DNA from: Streptomyces canus
Lineage (GTDB): Bacteria > Actinomycetota > Actinomycetes > Streptomycetales > Streptomycetaceae
Reading direction: 5' to 3'
DNA length: 64,000 bases
NCBI RefSeq assembly: GCF_030815415.1
Contig: NZ_JAUSWW010000001.1
Location: forward strand, 9,486,001 to 9,550,000
The notes below the pieces were generated by a model. It did not search any database. It was not told where the DNA came from and saw only the letters and a list, made by a program, of their open reading frames with translations. Shown piece by piece: positions 17,235 through 25,095 of this stretch (position 1 is the stretch's first letter; each line of letters begins with the position of its first letter). The position numbers and the translations under genes are program-made.

Positions 17235-17273
17235 ACACCGCCGCCCGGATCCACGGGATCCGGGCGGCGGTGT
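17235..17273 (+). terminator. Terminator of the M4 protease gene
   Basis: ACACCGCCGCCCGGATCC pairs perfectly with GGATCCGGGCGGCGGTGT across a three-base loop, 22 bases after the stop codon. Confidence 0.9.
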
Positions 17274-17280
17274 GGTGTGC

Positions 17281-17590
17281 ACCCGCCAGTTGGAGAACAC
17301 CCGGCTCGCCGACCACCGTTTCCCGGGGCGGGAACGCCGCTGGTGTACGGCAAGCATGGCTCCTATGACGGTGCGCTGCTCAGCAACGGGGTGCTGGGTG
17401 GCGGCTCACGCGGTGATGACTACCGCGTCGACCTGCGGTCACCCACATCCCGGAGAGGACGCTGGAATCACACCTGCGCTTCGCCGTATTCACGTTCCGC
17501 GACATCGTGCACCACAGGCTCGGCGATCGAAACCCGTTCAGTAACGACCGGGTGCGGTACACAGATTCACACGACGGCAAGGCGCACTGA
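17281..17590 (+). other. Decayed coding remnant of unknown origin
   Basis: Two short protein-like stretches in different frames lie here: TPLVYGKHGSYDGALLSNGVLGGGSRGDDYRVDLRS, then IPERTLESHLRFAVFTFRDIVHHRLGDRNPF and NDRVRYTDSHDGKAH before a stop near 17590. The change of frame between them suggests a frameshifted relic. I do not recognise the family, and codon composition alone supports it, so the call is weak. Confidence 0.3.
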
Positions 17591-17678
17591 ACGAAGGCGT
17601 CGAACGCTTCTCGCGGTCCGGCGTGACCTGTCCTACGACAGCGACCTCACCGGCCGGGTCTCGTCGCCACGCGGTCGG

Positions 17679-17702
17679 CGCGTGCGCCCTCTCGGGCGCA
17701 CG
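17679..17702 (-). terminator. Hairpin terminator after the winged-helix coiled-coil gene
   Basis: GCGTGCGCCC pairs with GGGCGCACGC around a TCTC loop, about 20 bases beyond the stop codon of the leftward gene at 17724. Confidence 0.75.
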
Positions 17703-17723
17703 CCGCCGGCGGTCCGGGGTGGG

Positions 17724-18362
17724 TTATGTGGCGGTGTCGGTCTGCGCGTCCGTCGACGCCTGCTCCTCGGCGGGCTGTGCCGCGTCGGAGGCGGTGTAGT
17801 AGACCGAACTACCCTGCTTGACGCGCTGAACCAGGCCCTTGGCCACGAGCCCTTCGAGAGTGGTCCGCACCACGGTGGCCTTGATACCGCGGTCAGGGTG
17901 GGTCTGGCCCATCGCGGCGGCGATCTCGGCCGTGGAGCGGGGTTCGCTCTGTGCGGCGAGGTGGTCGCGGATCAAGCTGACCAGTGTGGGCTCCGCCGAC
18001 TTGGCTTCGGACTTCGCGGCGGCCGACGTGGAGGCCTTGGGAGCCTTGGGAGCCTTGGGAGTGGTGCCCTTCTTCGGCTGGCGGGACCGACGGGTGCCGG
18101 CCTTCTTGGCGGGAGCCGGTGCGGGGGAGGTGTCGGCCTCGGCGGTGGGCTCGGGCTCGGCGGTGGGCACAGTGAGGCCGAGTGCTTGGTGCATGTTCAC
18201 GAGTACCGAGTGGTCCTGCTGCAAGGTGGCCAACTGCTGCTGCAGGGCGGCGATTTCCTGGTGGATGCGCTCCTGCTCTTTGAGGTTGCGCTCAAGGTCG
18301 GTGGTTACCTGGGCGGTGTACTGGGACGTTAGTTCCGTGGACGTGGTGGTGTTCTCGGACAT
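17724..18362 (-). CDS. Coiled-coil / KAP-rich linker / winged-helix DNA-binding protein
   Basis: A 212-residue protein; ATG 18362 follows AAGGAGAGG. Three parts are visible. Residues about 5-60 form a heptad-type coiled coil (ERNLKEQERIHQEIAALQQQLATLQQDHSVLVNM). Residues 65-125 are a Pro/Ala/Lys-rich linker including KAPKAPKAS repeats, like nucleoid-protein tails. Residues 130-195 form a winged helix (LVSLIRDHLAAQSEPRSTAEIAAAMG...VVRTTLEGLVAKGLVQRVKQGSSVYY). It ends in an acidic Glu/Asp/Thr tail. It is probably a dimeric or oligomeric DNA-binding or nucleoid-associated protein; targets unknown. Its own promoter lies in the 250-base gap upstream. Confidence 0.72.
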   Translation of the reverse strand: MSENTTTSTELTSQYTAQVTTDLERNLKEQERIHQEIAALQQQLATLQQDHSVLVNMHQALGLTVPTAEPEPTAEADTSPAPAPAKKAGTRRSRQPKKGTTPKAPKAPKASTSAAAKSEAKSAEPTLVSLIRDHLAAQSEPRSTAEIAAAMGQTHPDRGIKATVVRTTLEGLVAKGLVQRVKQGSSVYYTASDAAQPAEEQASTDAQTDTAT

Positions 18363-18618
18363 GTTGTCGACCTCTCCTTGAACTCCCTGCCCAAGTACCT
18401 GCGGCAAGCGAGTTCCTGGGCGGATTGCGTACATGGCTCGCGGACGATGGACCATGTAGATGCAGAGTTGCTTGGTCTTGAGATACTACGTTCGGACGGA
18501 GCCAGTTGTTCCGCACGGTAGCTCACTGGACGGCTCAGGGGTGGGTGGGAGGCTCAGGACCACCCCGGAGCGCTTCGGTTGCCGCGGCACCATCCTGCTG
18601 GTGTTTACCACGAGTTGC

Positions 18619-19692
18619 TTACCCGGCGAGGTCGCTCTTGTAGAAGACGGTCGCCTGGAACTCGTCAGGGTTGACGGCAATCTTGCTGGAGAAGCCGAAC
18701 GCGAGCCGCGGGCCGCTGGAGGACCGCCAGATCGCCATTCCCTGAGGTTCGCGCCCGGGCAGTGAGTTGCCCGCGGTCGTCGGGAACTTCTCGTTGTACT
18801 GCCCGCCGGTCTGGTTCATGTCGAGACGGACCAGATAGGACGGCCTGGCAGGATCCGAGGGCGTCGCGGGTCCACCACCGTAGGACAGGTAGGCGTACTG
18901 GCCGTACGAGGTCACGCCCTGGAAGAGGTCGGACTCGCTGAGACCCAGTTGGGCGTTGGTCGGCAAGGCGCGCTTGGCCTGGGGCTTCGTGCTGTCGTTG
19001 ATGCCCCGCGCTATGACGTCGGAGAGGTGGAACAGCGCGAGGCGCCATGGACTTGTCGTCCCCATGTACCGCAGAAGCAGCATGTTCGTGTAGGGGTCGA
19101 TCGACGGTCTCGGACAGTCCAGGAAATCGGAGAGGCCGATCTTGAATTCCGTGATGCCGGCACTGGTGTGGTAGTCGAGCAGCCCGCCGTCCTGGTACTT
19201 GATGCGGCAGATCGTGTGGCTGTTGGGGGCGGTGCCGGAGCTCAGGCTCCGGTAGTCGCCGGCGAGCCAGATGTAGGGAGAGCCGGACGTATCCGGCTGG
19301 ATGCCGATCGAGGAGCCGTGGTCGAACGAGTGCAGAGCCATGGAGCCCAGTACGTTGCCGCTGAAGTCGGTCCTGCTCACCCAGAGGTCGCCGGTACTGC
19401 TTCCGGGCTTGGTCTGCACGAAGTAGATGTGCCCGTGGACATGGTCGAAGGCGAAGGACTGCATCGCCCAGTAGGGCTGGTGGAGGGTCTTTCGTACGAC
19501 GGGATCGTCGCCGTCCCCTTCGAAGACGAAGTACTGCGAAGGGTCGACCACCGCGTGCGCCGTCTGTGCCGTCAACAACGAAAAGCCGCCGCTCGCGGCG
19601 GCGACTATTCCGGTGCCGGTCCGAAGGAGCGTGCGGCGGCTTATGTCGCTCCCTCTACCGCTTTGGTCTGTTTCGCTCAATTTCGTCACCAT
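18619..19692 (-). CDS. Tat-exported TagC-like (teichoic acid biosynthesis protein C family) protein
   Basis: A 357-residue protein with a twin-arginine signal (SDISRRTLLRTGTGIVAAASGGFSLL...AHA). The mature part (QSFAFDHVHGHIYFVQTK, YIWLAGDY, HTICRIKYQDGG, DPYTNMLLLRY, QGMAIWRSSSGPRLAFGFSS) has the repeated beta-blade pattern of the proteins annotated as teichoic acid biosynthesis protein C in Streptomyces and some phages, probably a beta-propeller. No catalytic residue can be named. It stands alone between the winged-helix gene and the MIB operon. Role uncertain: perhaps binding wall polymer. Confidence 0.68.
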   Translation of the reverse strand: MVTKLSETDQSGRGSDISRRTLLRTGTGIVAAASGGFSLLTAQTAHAVVDPSQYFVFEGDGDDPVVRKTLHQPYWAMQSFAFDHVHGHIYFVQTKPGSSTGDLWVSRTDFSGNVLGSMALHSFDHGSSIGIQPDTSGSPYIWLAGDYRSLSSGTAPNSHTICRIKYQDGGLLDYHTSAGITEFKIGLSDFLDCPRPSIDPYTNMLLLRYMGTTSPWRLALFHLSDVIARGINDSTKPQAKRALPTNAQLGLSESDLFQGVTSYGQYAYLSYGGGPATPSDPARPSYLVRLDMNQTGGQYNEKFPTTAGNSLPGREPQGMAIWRSSSGPRLAFGFSSKIAVNPDEFQATVFYKSDLAG

Positions 19693-19833
19693 ATCCCCTA
19701 GTTCGGCCCTTCTCGCTGGGCGCGATCAACTTAGCAACCGGGCCTTTGGACGTCGACATGCCGAACTGCAGGCGGGATGCGCCCTCTTCACCCGTCAGAA
19801 GCCATATCCCGTACCGGGCACCGGGATCCGGAC

Positions 19834-19858
19834 GTGGCGGCCCAGGGTGGGCCGCCAC
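19834..19858 (-). terminator. Terminator of the 2-MIB operon
   Basis: GTGGCGGCCCA pairs perfectly with TGGGCCGCCAC across a three-base loop, about 37 bases past the stop of the methyltransferase gene. Confidence 0.85.
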
Positions 19859-19894
19859 GCGCACTGGCTGCCGTGTGCGGCGTCTGATGGTGTG

Positions 19895-20770
19895 TCAGAC
19901 GCGGTCGGCCGCGATCAGCACGTACTGGAAGGAGCCGTCCCGGTACGACTCGATGAACGCCTCCTCGATCCCGGTGACCAGTGAGGACGTGGCCCGCAAC
20001 TCCCAGTACGGCAGCGTGTCGGGGGTCAGGTCGATCACGGTCTGCGGCACGAGGCGGTTGTCGGCCATGGCCCGCAGGTATTCACGGCGGGAGTGGATGT
20101 TGCACTCGAAGTGGGCGTTGATCTGGGAGACCCACTTCGAGGGCTGGCCGTAGCGGGGATTCCAGCAGCCGGTGATGGTCACGTACCGGCCGCCCACCTT
20201 GAGGAAGCGTGAGTGCTCGGCGAACAGGTCGTGCAGGTCGACGTACATGGTCGACTCGTTGTTCCACGAGGCGGTGACGCTGCCCTTCTCGAAGGGGGTG
20301 TCGAGCATGTTGCACACCCGGGAGCGCACGTGGTCCTGGATACGGAGCTCCTGTGCTCGCCCGTTGCCGAAGTCGGCCTGGGCGGAGGAGAGGGTGACGC
20401 CCTCGACCTTGCAGCCGAAGCGCTGATGGGCCATGACCATGGATCCGCCACGCCCGCAGCCGGCATCGACGAGAGTGTCCTTGGGCGTGATGGGGCCGAG
20501 GTGGCCCAGGAGGAAATCGGCCTGGGCGGACTCGAGCCGGTGCAACTCGGCGATCAGCTTTTTCTCGTACGCGCTGTGCTCCGGATCGCCGAGCGCGGAA
20601 TGGTCGACGGCGCCGATGCCGTAGTGGTGGTGGTAGAGCCCGTCCACATCACCGAGGCGCAGGTTCACCGGCCGTGCCTCGGTGTTCCAGTACCGGGCGA
20701 TGTCCCCTTGGTAGGGGGTTGCCGGGGCCGGAATCGTCGCGGAGACGGTGGGGGTGATTTCTGTGGTCAC
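19895..20770 (-). CDS. gdpmt: Geranyl diphosphate 2-C-methyltransferase (2-MIB pathway)
   Basis: A 291-residue SAM-dependent methyltransferase. Recognisable features are YWNTEARPVNLRLGDVDGLYHHHYGIGAVD at the N-terminus, the SAM-binding VDAGCGRGGSMVMA, and WNNESTMYVDLHDLFAEHSRFLKVGGRYVTITGCW. It transfers a methyl group to C2 of geranyl diphosphate, giving 2-methyl-GPP, the substrate of the cyclase encoded 16 bases upstream. The gene is last in the leftward operon eshA - cyclase - methyltransferase. The start is GTG 20770; the nearest purine-rich ribosome site is about 13 bases away, so it may rely on translation of the gene in front. No lesion seen. Confidence 0.94.
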   Translation of the reverse strand: MTTEITPTVSATIPAPATPYQGDIARYWNTEARPVNLRLGDVDGLYHHHYGIGAVDHSALGDPEHSAYEKKLIAELHRLESAQADFLLGHLGPITPKDTLVDAGCGRGGSMVMAHQRFGCKVEGVTLSSAQADFGNGRAQELRIQDHVRSRVCNMLDTPFEKGSVTASWNNESTMYVDLHDLFAEHSRFLKVGGRYVTITGCWNPRYGQPSKWVSQINAHFECNIHSRREYLRAMADNRLVPQTVIDLTPDTLPYWELRATSSLVTGIEEAFIESYRDGSFQYVLIAADRV

Positions 20771-20786
20771 TGAGGTGTCCGTTTCC

Positions 20787-22265
20787 TTACCAGAAGGCGG
20801 GCAGGCTGTATCGGTAGGTGTTGGTGCGGTGCCAGTCGTGGTTGCCGTCGACCCACGCGGCGACGCCCTTGAGGAAGCGCACCACGGGGGGCAGGGGGCA
20901 GGCCGCGGCGAGGTCGGCCGCTGCCGCCTCGAAGGCGTGCATGAGTTCGTTGTGGACCTCGACCGCCTTGAGATAGCCGTTGCGCTCCGAGAGCTGTTCG
21001 CGTTCGGCGATCACCACCGGCAGGTTCAGATGGCGGCCGGGGGCGGCGAGTTCCTTGGTGTAGGAGTACAGGTCGTTGACGATGGTGGTCGCGTTCCCGG
21101 CCAGCGCGATGACCCGCTGCATCTCGGGCCGCGCGTGCAGGTCCGCTGGGAGCTCGTAGCCTCCGATGGTGTCGGTGATGGTGGGGCAGGGGCGGAAGTT
21201 GTTGAACTGGCGCATCGCCAGGTACTCCCACACCTCAGGGACGTGATCGGTCTCGGCCCAGGCGGCCTCGGCCAGATAGCCCAGATGCAGCCGGGCCATG
21301 TCGTGGCGGTAGCGGTCGATCTGGGAGGGCGTGGCCATCCGGACGAAGTAGTCCATCGCGCTGCGATAGGCGCGCCGCGGAGGGTCCGAGCCGAGCGACT
21401 CCTCCCACGCCGGTGCGTATTCCGGGGTGGTGTGGAGAGGATCGAGCGCGGTGTGCGCCAGGAGAAGGCGTCCGCCGAGGCCGATGGGCGAGCCGCCGAG
21501 GTCCTCGCAGTAGCAGTCGTCGACGGCGTTCTCCGCGACCATCAGCCGGGTGGCGATCATCAAGTGATCGACCGTGGGAGCGTCCGGGTGGCAGCCGACC
21601 ATGTACCGCCCGACGGAGAAGCCGTCGAACTGGCCTTCCCACTCCTCGGGGTAGAGCTGGACTTCGTCCTCGGCCCAGCGCTTGATCCGGGAACTCACCT
21701 CCTCGACACGTACCGGATCGGGCTCCGGGACCGGGTGGTGGTACAGCCCGGGAACGGCCTGGCCCTCGGCGGGCGGTCTGGCGGCGGGGAGCACCGGGGC
21801 GGATTCGGGCAGCAGCCGCCGCGGAGTGTGGGCCAGGGACAGCGAGGTCGTGCCCAGGCCGGTCGGCCCGCCCAGGACCCGCTGAAATGCAGGGTCGCTT
21901 ACGGGAGCCGCGGCCGCTTCGGCCGAAGCGGCCGGCGGATGCCGAGGAGGGGGCTGCGGTGTGCTCGTCGGCTGCGAAGTGCCCGCCAGGGACAGCGAGG
22001 TCGTGCCCAGGCCCGTCGGTCCGCCCAGGACCCGCTGAAGGGAGGGCTCGGCGGCGGGGAGGGGCGGCGTGGCGGGCAGCGTGCCGGTGGCCGGCGGGGG
22101 AGGGGGCGGCGGAGTGATCGGCCGACGCGGTAGTGCCGCGAGGCCAAAGGCCGCCGCTGCGGTCGGAAGATCGGGGATCGCCGGCGTGGGGACGTCCGGC
22201 ACAGCGGTCGTCGCCTTCGACCGCTGCCCGGGGATCGACGGGTCAAGGGGCCCGGAATCGGGCAT
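20787..22265 (-). CDS. tpc: 2-Methylisoborneol synthase (terpene cyclase) with disordered encapsulin-targeting-like N-terminus
   Basis: A 492-residue class I terpene cyclase. Residues 1-170 are Pro/Ala-rich and predicted disordered; they carry the 18-residue motif QRVLGGPTGLGTTSLSLA twice, identically (77-94 and 128-145). The catalytic alpha-domain has the Asp-rich motif DDCYCED (249-255) and the NSE/DTE metal motif NDLYSYTKE (397-405), plus an RY pair near the C-terminus. It cyclises 2-methyl-GPP to 2-methylisoborneol, the earthy odorant. ATG follows AAGGAG six bases upstream. It lies between eshA and the GPP methyltransferase, so substrate synthesis, cyclisation and a shell protein are one transcription unit. 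Confidence 0.95.
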   Translation of the reverse strand: MPDSGPLDPSIPGQRSKATTAVPDVPTPAIPDLPTAAAAFGLAALPRRPITPPPPPPPATGTLPATPPLPAAEPSLQRVLGGPTGLGTTSLSLAGTSQPTSTPQPPPRHPPAASAEAAAAPVSDPAFQRVLGGPTGLGTTSLSLAHTPRRLLPESAPVLPAARPPAEGQAVPGLYHHPVPEPDPVRVEEVSSRIKRWAEDEVQLYPEEWEGQFDGFSVGRYMVGCHPDAPTVDHLMIATRLMVAENAVDDCYCEDLGGSPIGLGGRLLLAHTALDPLHTTPEYAPAWEESLGSDPPRRAYRSAMDYFVRMATPSQIDRYRHDMARLHLGYLAEAAWAETDHVPEVWEYLAMRQFNNFRPCPTITDTIGGYELPADLHARPEMQRVIALAGNATTIVNDLYSYTKELAAPGRHLNLPVVIAEREQLSERNGYLKAVEVHNELMHAFEAAAADLAAACPLPPVVRFLKGVAAWVDGNHDWHRTNTYRYSLPAFW

Positions 22266-22343
22266 CTGCTACTCCTTACTGCGATGGCGCGAGCGCACGT
22301 ACGGCGTGGACGGGGGCGTCAGCCCGTTCCGCGTGGCATGCCC

Positions 22344-23765
22344 TCAGCCACGTCCGCGGGCGATCTGCACGTTCTCCATCACGCCGAGCGCGTCGGGCAG
22401 GAGCACCGCGGCGGAGTAGTACGTGCTGACGAGATAGGAGATGACCGCCTGCTCGTTGACGCCCATGAACCGTGCTGAGAGCCCCGGCTCGACCTCGTCC
22501 GGCAGCCCTGTCTGCCACAGGCCGATGACTCCTTGGTTCTTCTCTCCCGTACGCATGGCGAGGATGGAGCTGGTCTGCTCCTTGCTGATCGGGATCTTGT
22601 TGCAGGGCAGGATCGGGACCCCGCGCCAGGCCGGCACGGACTGCCCGCCGAGATCGACGTGGTCCGGGTAGAGCCCGCAGGCGTTGAAGCCGCGTCCGAT
22701 CGCGGCGATCGTCCTCGGGTGGGCGAGGAAGAACTTGGTGCCGCGGCGGCGACACAGCAGCTCATCCATGTCGTCCGGGGTCGGCGGGCCGGAATGCGTC
22801 TGGATGCGTTGCTTGAAGTCGGCGTTGTGCAGCAGCCCGAACTCACGGTTGTTGATGAGCTCGTGCTCCTGGCGCTCGCGCAACGCCTCGATGGTCAGCC
22901 GGAGTTGCTCCTCGGTCTGGTTCATCGGACCGTTGTAGAGGTCGCAGACCCGAGTGTGGATCCTCAGAACGGTCTGCGCGACGGAGAGTTCGTACTCACG
23001 TGGCTTGAGCTCGTAATCGACGAAGGCGCTCGGCAGATCGGCCTCGCCGACATGGCCGGCCGACATGGCGATCTCGGCCTCACCGTGCTTGTTCTGCCGT
23101 CGCCGGGTGCCGGAAGCGAACTCGGTGACGTGGGCGCGGAGAAGGGGCGCGGAGTCCTGCACGGCGGCGAAGTCGCTACGGGAGAGGGTGAGCAGGGTGC
23201 CGGACGTCTCGGCGGTGGCCGTGTAGTCGTAGTGGGCGTCGGCGTCCAGGAGGGCATGCTCACCGAAGTGGTCGCCGTCCGCGAGCACCGCGAGGATGAT
23301 CTCTCCGCCGTACTTGCCCTCGGCGCACTGGCTGATGCGTCCGTGGGCGATCAGATGGATCCGGTCCGCCGGGCTGCCGCGCTCGACGATGACCTCGCCG
23401 ACAGTGAAGTCGCGCTGTGTGCAGCGCTCGGCGAGGGCGGTGAGGGCGTCCAGGTCCTCGAAGCCCCGCAGCAAGGCCAGTTCACCGAGTTCGCGGGGGA
23501 TCACACGGACCGTGGAGCCTTCCTGCACGAACTCGATGCGCCCGTCGCCGACGGTATGACGCAACCGTCGGTTGACCCGGTAGGCACCGCCGTTGGTCTC
23601 GACCCAGGGGAGCATCCGCAGCAACCAGCGGGAGGTGATCTCCTGCATCTGCGGGGCGGACTTCGTGGTGGTGGTGAGGTTGCGTGCGGCGGCGGTACTC
23701 AGGGACTGCTGCGGCACGGGCGCGGCTGGTGCGGCCTGGGTTTCCGGGCTGCTGTCCACGGTCAT
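22344..23765 (-). CDS. eshA: EshA: family 2B-type encapsulin shell protein with inserted cyclic-nucleotide-binding domain
   Basis: A 473-residue protein. A disordered Pro/Gln/Ala N-terminus (1-35) precedes a region of the HK97-type shell fold (SRWLLRMLPWVETNGGAYRVNRR). Residues about 98-215 form a Crp-type cyclic-nucleotide-binding domain (FTVGEVIVERGSPADRIHLIAHGRI...DGDHFGEHALL, 164-173). The rest returns to the shell fold (REYELSVAQTVLRIHTRVCDLYNGPMNQ...; GTKFFLAHPRTIAAIGRGFNACGLYP; YYSAAVLLPDALGVMENVQ). No helix-turn-helix exists, so it is not a Crp regulator. It matches EshA of S. griseus/S. coelicolor and the family 2B encapsulins, and should assemble a nanocompartment around the cyclase. 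First gene of the operon; GGAGCAG precedes ATG. Confidence 0.92.
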   Translation of the reverse strand: MTVDSSPETQAAPAAPVPQQSLSTAAARNLTTTTKSAPQMQEITSRWLLRMLPWVETNGGAYRVNRRLRHTVGDGRIEFVQEGSTVRVIPRELGELALLRGFEDLDALTALAERCTQRDFTVGEVIVERGSPADRIHLIAHGRISQCAEGKYGGEIILAVLADGDHFGEHALLDADAHYDYTATAETSGTLLTLSRSDFAAVQDSAPLLRAHVTEFASGTRRRQNKHGEAEIAMSAGHVGEADLPSAFVDYELKPREYELSVAQTVLRIHTRVCDLYNGPMNQTEEQLRLTIEALRERQEHELINNREFGLLHNADFKQRIQTHSGPPTPDDMDELLCRRRGTKFFLAHPRTIAAIGRGFNACGLYPDHVDLGGQSVPAWRGVPILPCNKIPISKEQTSSILAMRTGEKNQGVIGLWQTGLPDEVEPGLSARFMGVNEQAVISYLVSTYYSAAVLLPDALGVMENVQIARGRG

Positions 23766-24438
23766 CGGGGTGGGCTGCTCCTTGCGTGGCCGGGCGGCCG
23801 GCGCACAGGTGTACGCCGGTAAGGGGACAGGGAGAACTCGGCAGTGGGAAGGGAGGACTTGAGTGATCCATCCACGTGCAGGACGGTAAAGGCCGGTTGA
23901 GCCGCCCGCCCGAAGATCCCAGCGGCTTCCTTCGAAGCGGTGACAATCAATCGAATCCGGTTTGTCGGACCAAGGAGCGACATTGCGCCACCCTCATCGA
24001 GCAGCGACGGGTCCCGCAGGGCTCAGCGTGGTCCCGCGTCGAGGCAGCGCTTGACGCTGGGGGAGAGGCGAGCGACCACCCAAGGCGGCTTGCCCCCCGA
24101 GCCGGCCCGCGACGGCGAGCAGGAAGTGATCCGATCAGCGGTACGGACTCTGTTCCGTGGGTGCACCGACAGGTGCGGCTCATACGACGCTCAGGTGCCC
24201 GCGTCCGGCCGGGAAGCCGGAGACGCTGGACGCCCGCGCCGGCGACGGGCATGGGCACTTCGACTTCCGGCGATTCCGCTACCAGGACAGAATCCCTCGC
24301 CGCGAGTCCGGCACCCGACCATGCCGCCGGGACCGGACCAAGTCCGAATCGGTGCGATCAGAAGGTCAGCCGGCGGGACACTTCGACTCGCCTCACCGCC
24401 TCCTCCGAGCTGCCCGCCACCCGGATAGTCTCGACGGC
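23766..24438. other. Long divergent intergenic region upstream of eshA
   Basis: About 670 bases between eshA and the rightward OsmC gene contain no gene-like frame. This must hold the promoter of the MIB operon and of the OsmC gene. I could not pick a convincing -35/-10 pair or palindrome by eye. Confidence 0.45.
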
Positions 24439-24879
24439 ATGACCGACAACTCCCTGCGCTCCGTCACCGTCGAGCGAACCAGCCTCGGCCACTTCACCGC
24501 GACGAACGCGCGCGGCAGCACGATCAGCTTCGGTACCGGTTCCGATGCCGAGGGGGATGCCGTTTTCACGCCGGTGGAGCTGTTGCTCGCCGCGATCGGA
24601 GGCTGCACGGCGGTGGACGTCGATGTGGCGACCAGCCGCCACGCGGAGCCGGTCAAGTTCTCCGTCGAGGTGACGGGGAACAAGGTCGGCGACGAGCTCG
24701 GCAACAGGATGACCGACCTGGTCGTCACGTTCTCCGTCGACTTTCCGGACGGCGAAGGCGCGGAACGGGCCCGGATCGTGTTTCCCCGGGCGGTCAAGGC
24801 CTCCCACGACCGGCTCTGCACGGTGAGCCGCACCGTCGAGATCGGCACGCCCGTCAAGGCGGTGATCGAGGGCGCCTGA
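24439..24879 (+). CDS. OsmC/Ohr-family peroxide-reducing protein
   Basis: A 146-residue cytosolic protein. It shows the family pattern: TPVELLLAAIGGCTAVDVD with the peroxidatic Cys in GGC, and the resolving Cys in ASHDRLCTVSRTVEIGTPV. OsmC-type proteins reduce organic hydroperoxides using a dithiol partner. Start ATG 24439 gives the usual short N-terminus MTDNSLRSVTVERTSLGHFTATN. It is a single gene between the eshA promoter region and an exported hydrolase; no regulator of the OhrR type is adjacent. Confidence 0.87.
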   Translation: MTDNSLRSVTVERTSLGHFTATNARGSTISFGTGSDAEGDAVFTPVELLLAAIGGCTAVDVDVATSRHAEPVKFSVEVTGNKVGDELGNRMTDLVVTFSVDFPDGEGAERARIVFPRAVKASHDRLCTVSRTVEIGTPVKAVIEGA

Positions 24880-25095
24880 CCGCTTCGAGGCGCGCGGGTC
24901 GCCGAATGCGATGCACATGGGGGGAGCGATCGCCTGTGTACGGGGCCTTCGGGAGCGCATCCGAATGCAGGCGGCCGAGTTGCCGGTCCTGGCCCTGTCC
25001 CCGGAACGGCCGCATGGGAAGGTGGTGCTGGGTCCACCCCCGTGGTGGTGCTGGACCGCTGGCAGGACAAGCGGCCCGTTCATAGCGTCGTCCTC

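Noticed and set aside
17235..17273. attL/attR-type repeat at the large hairpin
   Set aside because: The perfect dyad follows a stop codon and has no second copy in the window, so it is a terminator.
14822..17353. 843-codon leftward frame opposite the M4 protease
   Set aside because: Valine/glycine-rich mirror frame of a gene with a perfect HEMSH zinc site; no start signals.
18004..18066. Tandem DNA repeat (GGAGCCTTG units) as a mobile or regulatory repeat
   Set aside because: It is inside a gene and encodes the KAPKAPKAS linker; a protein repeat is sufficient explanation.
22344..23765. Annotation of the eshA product as a Crp/Fnr transcription factor
   Set aside because: There is a cyclic-nucleotide domain but no helix-turn-helix; the flanking parts match the shell fold and the neighbour is the known cargo type.
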